From NCBI GenBank assembly GCA_903944555.1, contig CAJASG010000495.1, positions 1 through 23,527 on the forward strand: a stretch of 23,527 bases of DNA. The letters run 5' to 3'. This stretch comes from an uncultured beta proteobacterium (lineage in GTDB: Bacteria > Pseudomonadota > Gammaproteobacteria > Burkholderiales > Burkholderiaceae_C). The position numbers and the translations under genes were made by a program. Positions 5,738-13,680 of this stretch are shown one piece after another. The notes under the pieces were generated by a model. It did not search any database. It was not told the origin of the DNA and saw nothing but the letters and a program-made list of their open reading frames with translations. Within the stretch, counting starts at the first letter, position 1; every line of letters begins with the position of its first letter.

Positions 5738-7846
5738 ATGTTGTCACTTCCTCGAAACTCTAAACTGCAGAGCGCGGCAGACTCCGCCCCTGAGTTGCTC
5801 GACCGCGACCACAGTCTTTTGGCTTTCAATGAGCGGGTGCTGGATTGGGCGATTCGTGGTGACGTGCCCTTGTTGGAGCGTTTGCGTTATCTGTGCATCG
5901 TGTCATCCAATCTGGATGAGTTCTTTGAGGTTCGCGCCGAACCTCATTTGGCAGCGTATTTGGCCAATGAGCGCAAAGGGGTGTACACACTGGACTCGTT
6001 CGAGCGCCTGGCCGATGCATTGCAAAATCTGGTGGCGCGCCAGTACGTCTTGTACAACGAGAAGTTGATGCCCGCCTTTGAGAAGCTGGGCATCAAAGTC
6101 ATCTCGCATGGCGAACGCAATGCGGTGCAGCGCCAATGGGTCAAGCAATATTTTGAGCGCGAAGTGCGCCCACTGCTGATCCCGGTGGGGCTAGACCCCT
6201 CGCACCCATTTCCGCAGGTGGCGAACAAGTCGCTGAACTTCATCGTGCGCCTGAGTGGCAAAGATGCTTTTGGCCGAGAAAACGAGATCGCCATTGTGAA
6301 AGTGCCACGCGTGTTACCGCGCCTGATCCGCATGCCGGACAAGGTGGCTGGTGGCATGACGGTTTTTGTCTCACTGTCCAGTGTGATTCGTGCCCATCTG
6401 GCCGAGTTGTTCCTTGGGCGGTCGGTGGGGCAGTTTTCACAGTTTCGGGTAACCCGGCATTCGGATTTGGCCGTGGATGAAGAAGATGTTCAGAACCTGC
6501 GTACCGCCTTGCGGCAAGGCTTGGCGCACCGTCACTATGGGCAAGCGGTCCGGCTTGAGGTGTCAGCAGGGTGCTCGGACTATTTGTCGGATTTCTTGCT
6601 GAAGCAATTTGAATTGCCTGCGAAGGCCCTGTACCGGGTGCAGGGCCCGGTCAATCTGGTCCGCCTGACGCAACTGATTGATTTGGTCGGGCGCCCAGAT
6701 CTGTGCTTTACGCCCTACAAAGCCAGTTACCCAGCCCAGATGAATTCGGCCCTGTCGATCTTTGATCAGCTCAAGCAAGGCGATATTCTGATTCACCAGC
6801 CCTTTGAGAGTTTTGATGGCGTGCTCGGATTTTTGCGCGAGGCGGTGAAAGATCCCCAAGTGCTGGCCATCAAGCAAACAATCTATCGCACGGGGTCTGA
6901 CTCCGAGCTGATGGATTTGCTGCGTGAAGCGGTACGGGTTGGCAAAGAGGTGACTGTGGTGGTGGAGCTGAAGGCACGTTTCGACGAAGAAGCCAACATC
7001 AATTGGGCCGAGATGCTGGAGTCAATAGGCGCGCAGGTGGTGTACGGCGTGGTGGGGCTAAAAACCCACGCCAAGATGATGCTTATCACCCGGCGCGAGG
7101 GTAAGAGCCTCAAACGCTATGGCCATTTATCGACTGGCAATTACAACCCGCGTACCGCAGGCCTGTATACCGATGTGAGCCACATCACTGCCGATGCCGC
7201 GCTGACTGCCGACATGGAGCACGTGTTCGTGCATTTGGCAAGTCATAGTAAGTTGCCAAAATTGCGTAAGGCCTGGATGGCGCCGTTTTACCTGCACCGC
7301 AACTTGATTGCGAAGGTGGATGCCCTGGGTGTGGCTGCGGCAAAGGGTGTGTCCACGCGGATTGTGGCAAAAATGAATTCGTTAACCGACGAGGCCTTGA
7401 TCCACAGCCTGATGCAGGCAGGGCAACGCGGTGTAAAAATTGACCTGATCGTGCGGGGCGCGTGTATGTTGCCAGCACAGGTGCAGGGGCATACCGACAA
7501 CATCCGTGTGCGCTCCATCATTGGCCGGTTTTTGGAGCATTCACGGGTTTTCTACTTCCGCAAGGGCGAAGAAGAGGACTTGTATTTGTCCAGTGCTGAT
7601 TGGATGAATCGCAACATGGTGCGACGGGTCGAGCTGGCCTGGCCGGTAACCGATCCCGTGCAACGCCAACGTATTGTGGATGAATGCCTGGTGGCTTACT
7701 TGCATGATGGCGTGGATGCCTGGGACATGGGGGCTGACGGCACCTACACCCACTTTAAAGGCGATGGGCAAACCCCTGTACATGGGGCGCAAGCGGCGCT
7801 GATGGCACGGTACGGGCGCAATGACCAGGGCAAACGAGGAGCGTGA
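5738..7846 (+). CDS. ppk: Polyphosphate kinase 1
   Basis: A 702-aa PPK1, close to the usual family length. It reversibly transfers the gamma-phosphate of ATP to the end of a polyphosphate chain, usually as a membrane-associated oligomer. The order of parts is right: helical N domain (LLAFNERVLDWA, SSNLDEFFEVRAEP), head domain, then two C domains. The catalytic histidines are visible as H444 in LKTHAKMMLI and H463 in YGHLSTGNYNPRTAGLYTDV; their 19-residue spacing equals that of E. coli H435/H454. ATG 5738 has AGG nine bases upstream. A strong PhoB box lies just upstream, and sixA begins four bases after the stop, so the two probably share a transcript. Confidence 0.97.
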   Translation: MLSLPRNSKLQSAADSAPELLDRDHSLLAFNERVLDWAIRGDVPLLERLRYLCIVSSNLDEFFEVRAEPHLAAYLANERKGVYTLDSFERLADALQNLVARQYVLYNEKLMPAFEKLGIKVISHGERNAVQRQWVKQYFEREVRPLLIPVGLDPSHPFPQVANKSLNFIVRLSGKDAFGRENEIAIVKVPRVLPRLIRMPDKVAGGMTVFVSLSSVIRAHLAELFLGRSVGQFSQFRVTRHSDLAVDEEDVQNLRTALRQGLAHRHYGQAVRLEVSAGCSDYLSDFLLKQFELPAKALYRVQGPVNLVRLTQLIDLVGRPDLCFTPYKASYPAQMNSALSIFDQLKQGDILIHQPFESFDGVLGFLREAVKDPQVLAIKQTIYRTGSDSELMDLLREAVRVGKEVTVVVELKARFDEEANINWAEMLESIGAQVVYGVVGLKTHAKMMLITRREGKSLKRYGHLSTGNYNPRTAGLYTDVSHITADAALTADMEHVFVHLASHSKLPKLRKAWMAPFYLHRNLIAKVDALGVAAAKGVSTRIVAKMNSLTDEALIHSLMQAGQRGVKIDLIVRGACMLPAQVQGHTDNIRVRSIIGRFLEHSRVFYFRKGEEEDLYLSSADWMNRNMVRRVELAWPVTDPVQRQRIVDECLVAYLHDGVDAWDMGADGTYTHFKGDGQTPVHGAQAALMARYGRNDQGKRGA

Positions 7847-7850
7847 GCGT

Positions 7851-8312
7851 ATGGACCTGATACTGTGGCGACATGCTGAAGCGATCGATGTGGAGTTGGT
7901 GGGTGATGACCTGGAGCGGACCCTGACCCCGCGTGGTGAGAAACAGGCGGCCCGCATGGCGGCGTGGTTGGACCGACAGTTGCCGGATGGCGCAAAGGTA
8001 TGGGCCAGCCCTGCGGTACGTACGCAGCAGACGGTCAAAGCACTGGGGCGAAAATTCAAAACCAGTTCTGCGCTGGCACCTTTGGCCACGGTGGACGAGT
8101 TGCTGGAACTGGTTCAATGGCCGGATGCCAAAGGCTGCATTCTGGTTGTGGGACACCAGCCAACGCTAGGACAGACTTTGTCCCGGTTGCTGGGTTTGAG
8201 CGATAGCGAGTGCGCAGTCAAGAAAGGCGCGGTGTGGTGGCTGCGCCATCGGGAGCGTGAAAACGGCAACAAGACGGTACTGGTCACCGTCCAAACGCCT
8301 GACTTGCTGTAG
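7851..8312 (+). CDS. sixA: SixA-type phosphohistidine phosphatase
   Basis: A 153-aa histidine-phosphatase (phosphoglycerate mutase-like) protein of SixA size. The nucleophile motif is LWRHAEA with R7 and H8, and the second catalytic histidine is H102 in VVGHQPTLGQ. SPAVRTQQT (53-61) carries the conserved arginine. SixA removes phosphate from phosphohistidine in carrier proteins; for E. coli this concerns the nitrogen PTS. ATG 7851 is chosen because GAGGAG precedes it by nine bases and the fold starts at residue 2; a longer frame from 7821 would overlap ppk. PPK1 itself works through phosphohistidine, so a link is conceivable but unproven. It is convergent with the next gene. Confidence 0.85.
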   Translation: MDLILWRHAEAIDVELVGDDLERTLTPRGEKQAARMAAWLDRQLPDGAKVWASPAVRTQQTVKALGRKFKTSSALAPLATVDELLELVQWPDAKGCILVVGHQPTLGQTLSRLLGLSDSECAVKKGAVWWLRHRERENGNKTVLVTVQTPDLL

Positions 8313-8329
8313 CGCCTAGCGCAGAAGGT

Positions 8330-8824
8330 TTAAGCTGCCTTTGCGTTGGCAGGGCGCCCGGTCTTGAGGCTGGGCACTGCCTTCAGTGCGCTCAAAAACG
8401 CAGCATCCGACATGGCGGCCAAGGCCTTGATTCCGGCGCGAATCAGTTCGGTTTTTTTGACGGGACTTGCCAGCTTGGCGCCACGCAGCTTGAGCGTGTC
8501 CAGCACTGCGTATTCCGGCTTTGGCATGGTCAGGCTGTCACGAACCATTTTTGGCTTTTTCACTTTGACAGGTTTGGCTGCTACAGGCTTCGCTGCAGGC
8601 TTGGCTTTAACCGTGGGTGCTGCAATAGTTTTTGCTTTTGCAACGGGCTTGGCGGCAGGCTTTGCAACCACTTTGGCAGTCACTTTTGCAATGGGCTTTG
8701 CCGCCACTTTGGGCGCGACGGCCTTTGGCGTGGCCTTGACTGGCACCTTTTTAACCGTTACGGCGGCTTGGGTCGCAGGGGCAGTTGTTTGAGTGGGGGT
8801 GGCAGGTTTTTCAGTAGTGGTCAT
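8330..8824 (-). CDS. H1-like lysine/alanine-rich protein with C-terminal ribbon-helix-helix-like domain
   Basis: A 164-aa very basic protein. Residues 1-92 are low-complexity KPAAKPVA-type repeats like the tails of bacterial histone H1-like proteins (AlgP, BpH1, PhaM tail). Residues 93-135 read as a strand (RDSLTMP), a helix (EYAVLDTLKLRGAKL) and a second helix (KKTELIRAGIKALAAM). That order and the KKTELIRAG turn suggest a ribbon-helix-helix dimer that binds DNA. It is probably a nucleoid or granule-associated DNA binder. The start is supported by AAGGAG eight bases upstream and a good sigma-70 promoter. It is divergent from the cyclic-di-GMP gene. The fold call comes from pattern only. Confidence 0.75.
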   Translation of the reverse strand: MTTTEKPATPTQTTAPATQAAVTVKKVPVKATPKAVAPKVAAKPIAKVTAKVVAKPAAKPVAKAKTIAAPTVKAKPAAKPVAAKPVKVKKPKMVRDSLTMPKPEYAVLDTLKLRGAKLASPVKKTELIRAGIKALAAMSDAAFLSALKAVPSLKTGRPANAKAA

Positions 8825-8853
8825 GTAAGTAGCTCCTTTTAAACGGTGTATAT

Positions 8854-8882
8854 AGTTTACATAGTTTATTTTCGGTCGTCAA
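8854..8882 (-). promoter_or_regulatory. Sigma-70 promoter of the H1-like gene
   Basis: On the minus strand TTGACG (8877-8882), a 17-bp spacer and TAAACT (8854-8859) form a good sigma-70 promoter. The predicted start is near 8847, leaving a leader of about 23 nt with AAGGAG before ATG 8824. Confidence 0.6.
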
Positions 8883-8921
8883 ATTTCGACGGCATACACA
8901 GCGAACTCTGCTCCCTTTGGG

Positions 8922-8955
8922 CTGTCACAACGTTGTCACCCCCGCGCCATAGACT
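8922..8955 (+). promoter_or_regulatory. Pho promoter of the EAL-CBS-GGDEF gene
   Basis: The PhoB box CTGTCACAACGTTGTCAC (8922-8939) has heptads matching at 7/7 and 6/7. A -10-like TAGACT (8950-8955) starts 11 bases after the box, the same spacing as at ppk and pstS. The predicted start near 8962 is upstream of the GTG at 8985 and downstream of the alternative TTG at 8955. Confidence 0.75.
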
Positions 8956-8984
8956 TGATATTTACGGTTAATCAGGAGTCTTCA

Positions 8985-10784
8985 GTGAACAACAATTTGT
9001 TGCGAATCGTTCCCCGGTCGACGGGGATCACTGGTGGACAGGGGCCGCTGGAAAAGCTATTGCAGGAGAGTCGTCTCTACCCTGTATATCAACCGATTGT
9101 CAATCTGGCGGATGCGTCCATCCACGCCCACGAGGCCTTGATCCGCGGCCCGCAGGGGACATCCATGCACACGCCGGACGCATTGCTGCGGGCAGCTGCG
9201 GATGAGCGCATGGAGTACGAGTTCGAAAACGCGTGCGTGGTGGCTGCCATGCAAACTTGGGGGCAGCTTAATGTGCCGGGGCGTTTGTTCGTCAACATCA
9301 GCGCGGGTGTTTTGACCCGGTTGATGGCGATTCGTGGTCGAGACGCGTTGCTGGAACTGGTTTGTCAATTGGGGGTGGTGCCACGCATGTTGGTGCTGGA
9401 AATTACCGAGCATGAGCGCATTGCGGACATGGACCATTTTGCAGAAGTGGTGGCAGAGGTCCGTTCGGTGGGGGCATCCATCGCATTGGATGATTTTGGC
9501 GACGGCCACTCCAGCTTGAGGCTGTGGTCGCAGATCAAACCCGAGGTGGTGAAAGTTGACAAGTACTTCACCAAGGACATCAGCGAGCATGGCGACAAGT
9601 TAAAAACAATTCAGGCCTTGCAGCAAATTGCAACGATATTTGGAACGGAACTTGTGGCGGAGGGCATTGAGACCCAGGAAGACCTGCGGGTGCTGCGTGA
9701 CTTGGGAATCACCTATGGGCAAGGGTACTTTTTGGGGCATCCCGACCGCACACCGTTGAAGTATCTGGGCGTGGATTCCCAGCGGATTTTACGGGAGCGG
9801 CAGGTCGCCGTTTTTCCGGAATTGACCCGTGCCACCCAGGGCGGTCACTTGCGTAGCCTCTCTCTGGTTCGCGCACCAACCGTGACCGAAAACACCACCA
9901 ACGACGAGTTGGCCGCACTTTTTTTTGGGGCGCCGATTCTGCATGCAATCGCATTGCTGGATGGTGAACGGCCGTTGGCCATCATCAACCGTGCGCAATT
10001 CATGAATGAATACACCAAGCTGTACTACCGTGAAGTGTCCGGGAGAAAATCCTGCGCGGCGCATGCGAACCGGGAACCCCGACTCATCGAGCGTGACCAC
10101 AGCGTGGACCAGTTGATAGGGATATTGACTTCACAGGATCAGCGCTATTTGTCGGACGGTTTCATCGCCACCGAAAACGGACGATATGCTGGACTGGGCA
10201 CTGGTGACCAGTTGGTGCGCTCGGTCACCGAAACCCGCATTGAGGCGGCCCGGCATGCCAATCCGTTGACGTTCTTGCCCGGAAACATTCCGATTAGCCA
10301 GCACATCGAACGCCTGCTCAAGAAGCAAGTTCGGTTTGTCGCGTGTTATGCCGATCTAAACCATTTCAAACCCTTCAATGACCACTATGGCTACTGGCGT
10401 GGGGATGAAATGATCCGGTTGGTTGCCCGAACCGCCATGGAGCAATGTGACTCCCAGCGGGACTTTTTGGGCCATGTCGGCGGGGATGATTTCATTTTGC
10501 TGTTCCAAAGCGCGGACTGGCGTGCCCGGTGCGAGCGGCTGGTCCTTGATTTTCAAACTCGCGCGCTGGCCATGTTTGACGAAGACGCCCGCCGCGTGGG
10601 TGGGATTCAGGGCGAGGACCGCTACGGAGTGCCCCGGTTCTTTCCGTGTACCACCTTGTCGATCGGTGCCGTGGCTATCGATGGCAGCCAGTTTTCAAGG
10701 GCTGAAGATGTGGCCAATCTGGCGGCACAAAGCAAGCATCTCGCCAAGACGTCGGGAGCTGGTGTGTACGTACACCAGGCCTAA
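8985..10784 (+). CDS. Cyclic-di-GMP protein with EAL, CBS-pair-like and GGDEF domains
   Basis: A 599-aa soluble protein. The EAL domain (about 25-260) keeps the phosphodiesterase residues: E50 of EALIRG, N104 in FVNIS, E139 in LEITEHE, D169/D170 in LDDFG, K190 in VKVD, E226 and E229 in VAEGIET, and Q246 in GQGYFLG. So cyclic-di-GMP hydrolysis is expected. A middle segment (about 285-420) looks like a degenerate CBS pair, a ligand-sensing module. The C-terminal GGDEF domain has GGDDF at 499-503, with D for the usual E; ADLNHFKPFND (around 454-464) is the normal substrate loop. GTG 8985 is preferred over the longer TTG 8955 because AGGAG ends six bases before it and it lies after the predicted transcription start. 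No membrane segments are seen. Confidence 0.9.
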   Translation: MNNNLLRIVPRSTGITGGQGPLEKLLQESRLYPVYQPIVNLADASIHAHEALIRGPQGTSMHTPDALLRAAADERMEYEFENACVVAAMQTWGQLNVPGRLFVNISAGVLTRLMAIRGRDALLELVCQLGVVPRMLVLEITEHERIADMDHFAEVVAEVRSVGASIALDDFGDGHSSLRLWSQIKPEVVKVDKYFTKDISEHGDKLKTIQALQQIATIFGTELVAEGIETQEDLRVLRDLGITYGQGYFLGHPDRTPLKYLGVDSQRILRERQVAVFPELTRATQGGHLRSLSLVRAPTVTENTTNDELAALFFGAPILHAIALLDGERPLAIINRAQFMNEYTKLYYREVSGRKSCAAHANREPRLIERDHSVDQLIGILTSQDQRYLSDGFIATENGRYAGLGTGDQLVRSVTETRIEAARHANPLTFLPGNIPISQHIERLLKKQVRFVACYADLNHFKPFNDHYGYWRGDEMIRLVARTAMEQCDSQRDFLGHVGGDDFILLFQSADWRARCERLVLDFQTRALAMFDEDARRVGGIQGEDRYGVPRFFPCTTLSIGAVAIDGSQFSRAEDVANLAAQSKHLAKTSGAGVYVHQA

Positions 10785-10792
10785 ACGTGAGA

Positions 10793-12301
10793 TCAGGCGC
10801 CCTGGATTTCGAGGGACCAGGGCGTCTTTTGCCAGGCCATGGCTTCTTCCCGCAGCAAATGGGCCGATTGTGGGTAGGCCGAAGCCCAGCCCTTGCGCAC
10901 ACTCAAGCGCGCCTGAGTGCCTTGAGGGTCGGCGCGCTCCAGCGTCATTCCCGTTAGGTCCGGGTCACGTCGTGCGTGGCACAAAATCACAGCCAGTCGC
11001 AGGGTCATCAATTGGGTGACCAGATCATCATCGGTCAATACCGCCTCCAGCTTGCGCAGTTTGCCCCGGTGGCCCAGCACCAACAGACTCAGGCGGTGCA
11101 TCTCCGAGAGTGAAAACCCCATGGCGTCGGCGTTGTCCAGAATATAGGCACCATGCTTGTGGTAATCGCTGTGGGAAATGTGGCTACCAATCTCATGCAG
11201 TTGTGCCGCCCAGTTCAGCTTGCGCAAAAGACGGGCTTCAAGGGCTGGGTTGGTTGCGGATTGCGTAGCCATAAGCTGTGAAAACAACTGCGTTGCCACT
11301 TTGCCCACGCGCTCGCCGTGGACGGTGTCGATCGAAAATTTGGTGCCAAGGCGCCGTACGCTTTTGAAGCGTATATCGTCTTCAGTGTCGGTCGTGCCCA
11401 GCAAATCACACAGCAGGCCATGGCGCAGTCCGCCAGCGGCATGCTGCATGCTCTTTATGCCCAGCAGGCTGAATACGGCGCGCATCACGCTCACACCGCC
11501 GCCGATAATGGCTTTGCGGTCCTCGCGCATGCCGGGCAGGCGCAGGCGATCGACGTGTTGCGCCGCCACCAATTTGTCCAGCAACCAGTCCAGACCTTCT
11601 TGGGTCACGGTGCCCGCCGGCCATCCGGCGGCGACCAACACATCACCAATGGCACCTACCGTGCCTGCGGAGCCATAGGCCACGTCCCAGTTGTCGGGGT
11701 GGTAGGCGTCAAAGGCCTCGTCCAATACTGCCTTGGCCGCAATTTCCGCGACCTCAAAGGACCGTTTAGAGAACTGCCCATCGGAGAAGTAGCGCTTGGA
11801 CCAGGCAATGCTTCCGACCCGAAACGACTCCATGACCGTGGAGTTAAGGCCCTGACCCAAAATGAGCTCGGTGGAGCGACCACCGATGTCAATCACCAAG
11901 CGGCGTTCCTCAGAGCGCTCCAACATGTGCGCCACACCTTGGTAGATGAGGCGCGCTTCCTCGCGGCCCGAAATAACGTTGATGGGAAAGCCGAGAACTT
12001 CATTGGCACGGACCAGGAACTCATCACGGTTTCGGGCCTCACGCAGGGTTTGCGTGGCCACTGCGCGCACTTCGTCAGGGCTGAATCCGGCGAGACGCTC
12101 GCCGAAACGCGCCAGACAGTCCCATCCGCTTTGCATGGCTTCGGGGGTTAAATTCCGGTTTTCGTCGAGACCGCCGCCTTGACGCACGGTTTCTTTCAGG
12201 TATTCGGTGCGGCGAAATTCACCATGGTCCACCCGGCCGATTTCCAGGCGGAAGCTGTTAGAGCCTAAATCTACAGCCGCTAGGCGATTTCCGTTTTGCA
12301 T
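10793..12301 (-). CDS. ppx: Exopolyphosphatase (Ppx/GppA family)
   Basis: A 502-aa member of the Ppx/GppA branch of the sugar kinase/Hsp70 actin-like ATPase fold. It releases phosphate from the ends of polyphosphate, or pppGpp 5'-phosphate in the GppA case. The motifs are AVDLGSNSFRL (9-19), VATQTLREARN (81-91), SGREEARLIY (111-120, with the catalytic glutamate) and VIDIGGRSTELILG (136-149). The C-terminal half has the HD-like helical part (HEIGSHISHSDYHKHGAYIL). The length and the ppk nearby favour Ppx over GppA, but the two cannot be separated firmly by eye. It is convergent with the cyclic-di-GMP gene, with only 8 bp between the stops and no clear terminator. No Pho box is seen in its upstream 85 bp. 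Confidence 0.92.
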   Translation of the reverse strand: MQNGNRLAAVDLGSNSFRLEIGRVDHGEFRRTEYLKETVRQGGGLDENRNLTPEAMQSGWDCLARFGERLAGFSPDEVRAVATQTLREARNRDEFLVRANEVLGFPINVISGREEARLIYQGVAHMLERSEERRLVIDIGGRSTELILGQGLNSTVMESFRVGSIAWSKRYFSDGQFSKRSFEVAEIAAKAVLDEAFDAYHPDNWDVAYGSAGTVGAIGDVLVAAGWPAGTVTQEGLDWLLDKLVAAQHVDRLRLPGMREDRKAIIGGGVSVMRAVFSLLGIKSMQHAAGGLRHGLLCDLLGTTDTEDDIRFKSVRRLGTKFSIDTVHGERVGKVATQLFSQLMATQSATNPALEARLLRKLNWAAQLHEIGSHISHSDYHKHGAYILDNADAMGFSLSEMHRLSLLVLGHRGKLRKLEAVLTDDDLVTQLMTLRLAVILCHARRDPDLTGMTLERADPQGTQARLSVRKGWASAYPQSAHLLREEAMAWQKTPWSLEIQGA

Positions 12302-12386
12302 TCGCTATTTTCTTCTAAGGGGAGATTGACTTGGGTGAGCATAGCACTGGCACTGCCGCCACAAGTACGGTGGGAAAGGTTCAGAC

Positions 12387-13532
12387 TTAGCCCACCAAAC
12401 GGCCATCGGATGACAACATGCTTTGGGTAACGTAGGTTCCGCTGCGGCTCTTGGAGTCCAGCGCGACACGAAAGCCCCCCAAGTCCATGGATCCACGCTT
12501 TTGCATGGCTTGCAGCGTACTTGCGCGGTTCAGGCTGCCATCCACGTTTTGAAGCATTTCAAATGTATAGCGTGCGGCCATGAATCCAGCGAGACTGTGG
12601 GGGGTGGGCGGCTCGTCGTACAAGCGTCCCAGCGTTTCGCGGTAGGTCCTGACGATGGGGAGATTCGAATTGACCATGGGAACCACTTGTGTTGCCACGA
12701 CCGACGCATATTTAGACGCACCCATTTGTGCCATGGTTTGCAAATTGACGTCCGACATGGCAACGATGTAGCGCTGGGCGGCCTGCTTGTCGATGCCCTG
12801 TGAAAACTGCACCAGCTCGGGGGTGCCACCCAAAAAAACGAGTATGCGGGGGCTGTCAGGGCTCAGTGAGCTGCCCAGAAGTTTCAGGTCGGCAGACGGA
12901 CTGTAGGAGGTCATCCGTACTTTGAGCTTTGCTGCAATTTGCTCCATGCTGTCGCGGTAGGCCGCAAATTCAGCCTGCGATCCATAAACCGCACCCAAGG
13001 ATGGGATGCCCATCACGGACAAGGTCTTGATGGCGTGGGCAATTTGGTCCACGCGCGGCGCAAATATTGGGAACGTGCTTTCGCCCGCGTCCACGTCTGT
13101 GCTTTGCAGCCAGGGCGCGATGTGGGCCAAGTCTGGCATGTCCTTGCGCACGATAGCCGCGACCTGGCTCGCAGCACGATCGCCTGCGGTACCGAATAGG
13201 GCCAGGCAGTGGGGCTGACTTTTGAGTGTGTCCAGCGCCGTGCGAACACTGGCGGCACTGCCGTCGACCTCTAGCACCAGGTGGCGCACTGTGGCACCAC
13301 GCAAGCCGCCTTTGGCATTAATGTCCTTCCAGGCCGCCCGTGAGCCCACGAGGAAGTCTTTGGAAACGTCGATCTGGCTGGCCGACATGTCCACAATTTG
13401 GGCCACAGTGTGCGTACGTGCGCCAGACGTTCCGCTGGGCCCTTGCGCCCAGACTGGCGCCGTGCCGCTTGCGCCCGCACCAAGCGCTGCAAGCATGAGG
13501 TCTCTTCGGTTGAATTTCGGATGGGAGATCAT
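12387..13532 (-). CDS. Tat-exported type 1 periplasmic binding protein, branched-chain amino acid ABC family
   Basis: A 381-aa periplasmic substrate-binding protein of the Leu/Ile/Val (Peripla_BP_6) type. The N terminus has a twin-arginine motif (NRRDLMLAALGAGASG, residues 8-23) and an AQG cleavage area, so export by Tat is likely. The fold markers are a first lobe with the NAKGGLRG segment typical of this family (KDINAKGGLRGATV), DTLKSQPHCLALFGTAG, and a second lobe with LVFLGGTPELVQF. No permease or ATPase is adjacent, so it is an orphan and may serve a distant transporter or sensor. AGGAAG lies about nine bases before ATG 13532. The ligand is unknown. It lies 85 bp upstream of ppx on the same strand. 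Confidence 0.85.
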   Translation of the reverse strand: MISHPKFNRRDLMLAALGAGASGTAPVWAQGPSGTSGARTHTVAQIVDMSASQIDVSKDFLVGSRAAWKDINAKGGLRGATVRHLVLEVDGSAASVRTALDTLKSQPHCLALFGTAGDRAASQVAAIVRKDMPDLAHIAPWLQSTDVDAGESTFPIFAPRVDQIAHAIKTLSVMGIPSLGAVYGSQAEFAAYRDSMEQIAAKLKVRMTSYSPSADLKLLGSSLSPDSPRILVFLGGTPELVQFSQGIDKQAAQRYIVAMSDVNLQTMAQMGASKYASVVATQVVPMVNSNLPIVRTYRETLGRLYDEPPTPHSLAGFMAARYTFEMLQNVDGSLNRASTLQAMQKRGSMDLGGFRVALDSKSRSGTYVTQSMLSSDGRLVG

Positions 13533-13584
13533 GGGTGGGGGGCTTCCTCAAGGTAGAAGGGCTCGAAAATTTGAGTACACCGTT

Positions 13585-13610
13585 GCTATTAATTTAATAG
13601 CTGCTTGCGC
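13585..13610. repeat. AT-rich palindrome followed by TGCTTGCGC, probable dispersed intergenic repeat
   Basis: The inverted repeat GCTATTAATTTAATAGC (13585-13601; 7-bp arms around ATT) is followed by TGCTTGCGC. I recall variants of this ATAGCTGCTTGCGC element between genes in Comamonadaceae genomes. Only one copy is in this window, so repetition is from memory, not seen here. Confidence 0.45.
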
Positions 13611-13649
13611 AGTATCCGCGGGGTCTGGATGCCTATTTGACACATAAAT

Positions 13650-13670
13650 CTGGCGGCCACTGACCGCCAG
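13650..13670 (-). terminator. Hairpin after the fasciclin gene, weak terminator
   Basis: Arms CTGGCGG (13650-13656) and CCGCCAG (13664-13670) form a 7-bp GC-rich stem with a 7-nt loop, 10 bases after the fasciclin stop on the minus strand. The following ATTTAT is a poor T-tract, so termination may be partial. Confidence 0.45.
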
Positions 13671-13680
13671 CGGGTGCGAA

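Noticed and set aside
8346..8792. 148-aa hydrophobic-looking plus-strand frame
   Set aside because: It is the complement of the lysine/alanine repeats of the H1-like gene, which give a spurious A/G/F/T-rich sequence. The minus frame has a promoter and ribosome binding site.
8955..8984. Upstream TTG start for the EAL-CBS-GGDEF gene
   Set aside because: It overlaps the predicted -10 and lies upstream of the predicted transcription start; GTG 8985 has a proper ribosome binding site.
11318..12151. 277-aa plus-strand frame opposite ppx
   Set aside because: Antisense shadow of the well-supported ppx gene, with no recognisable motif.
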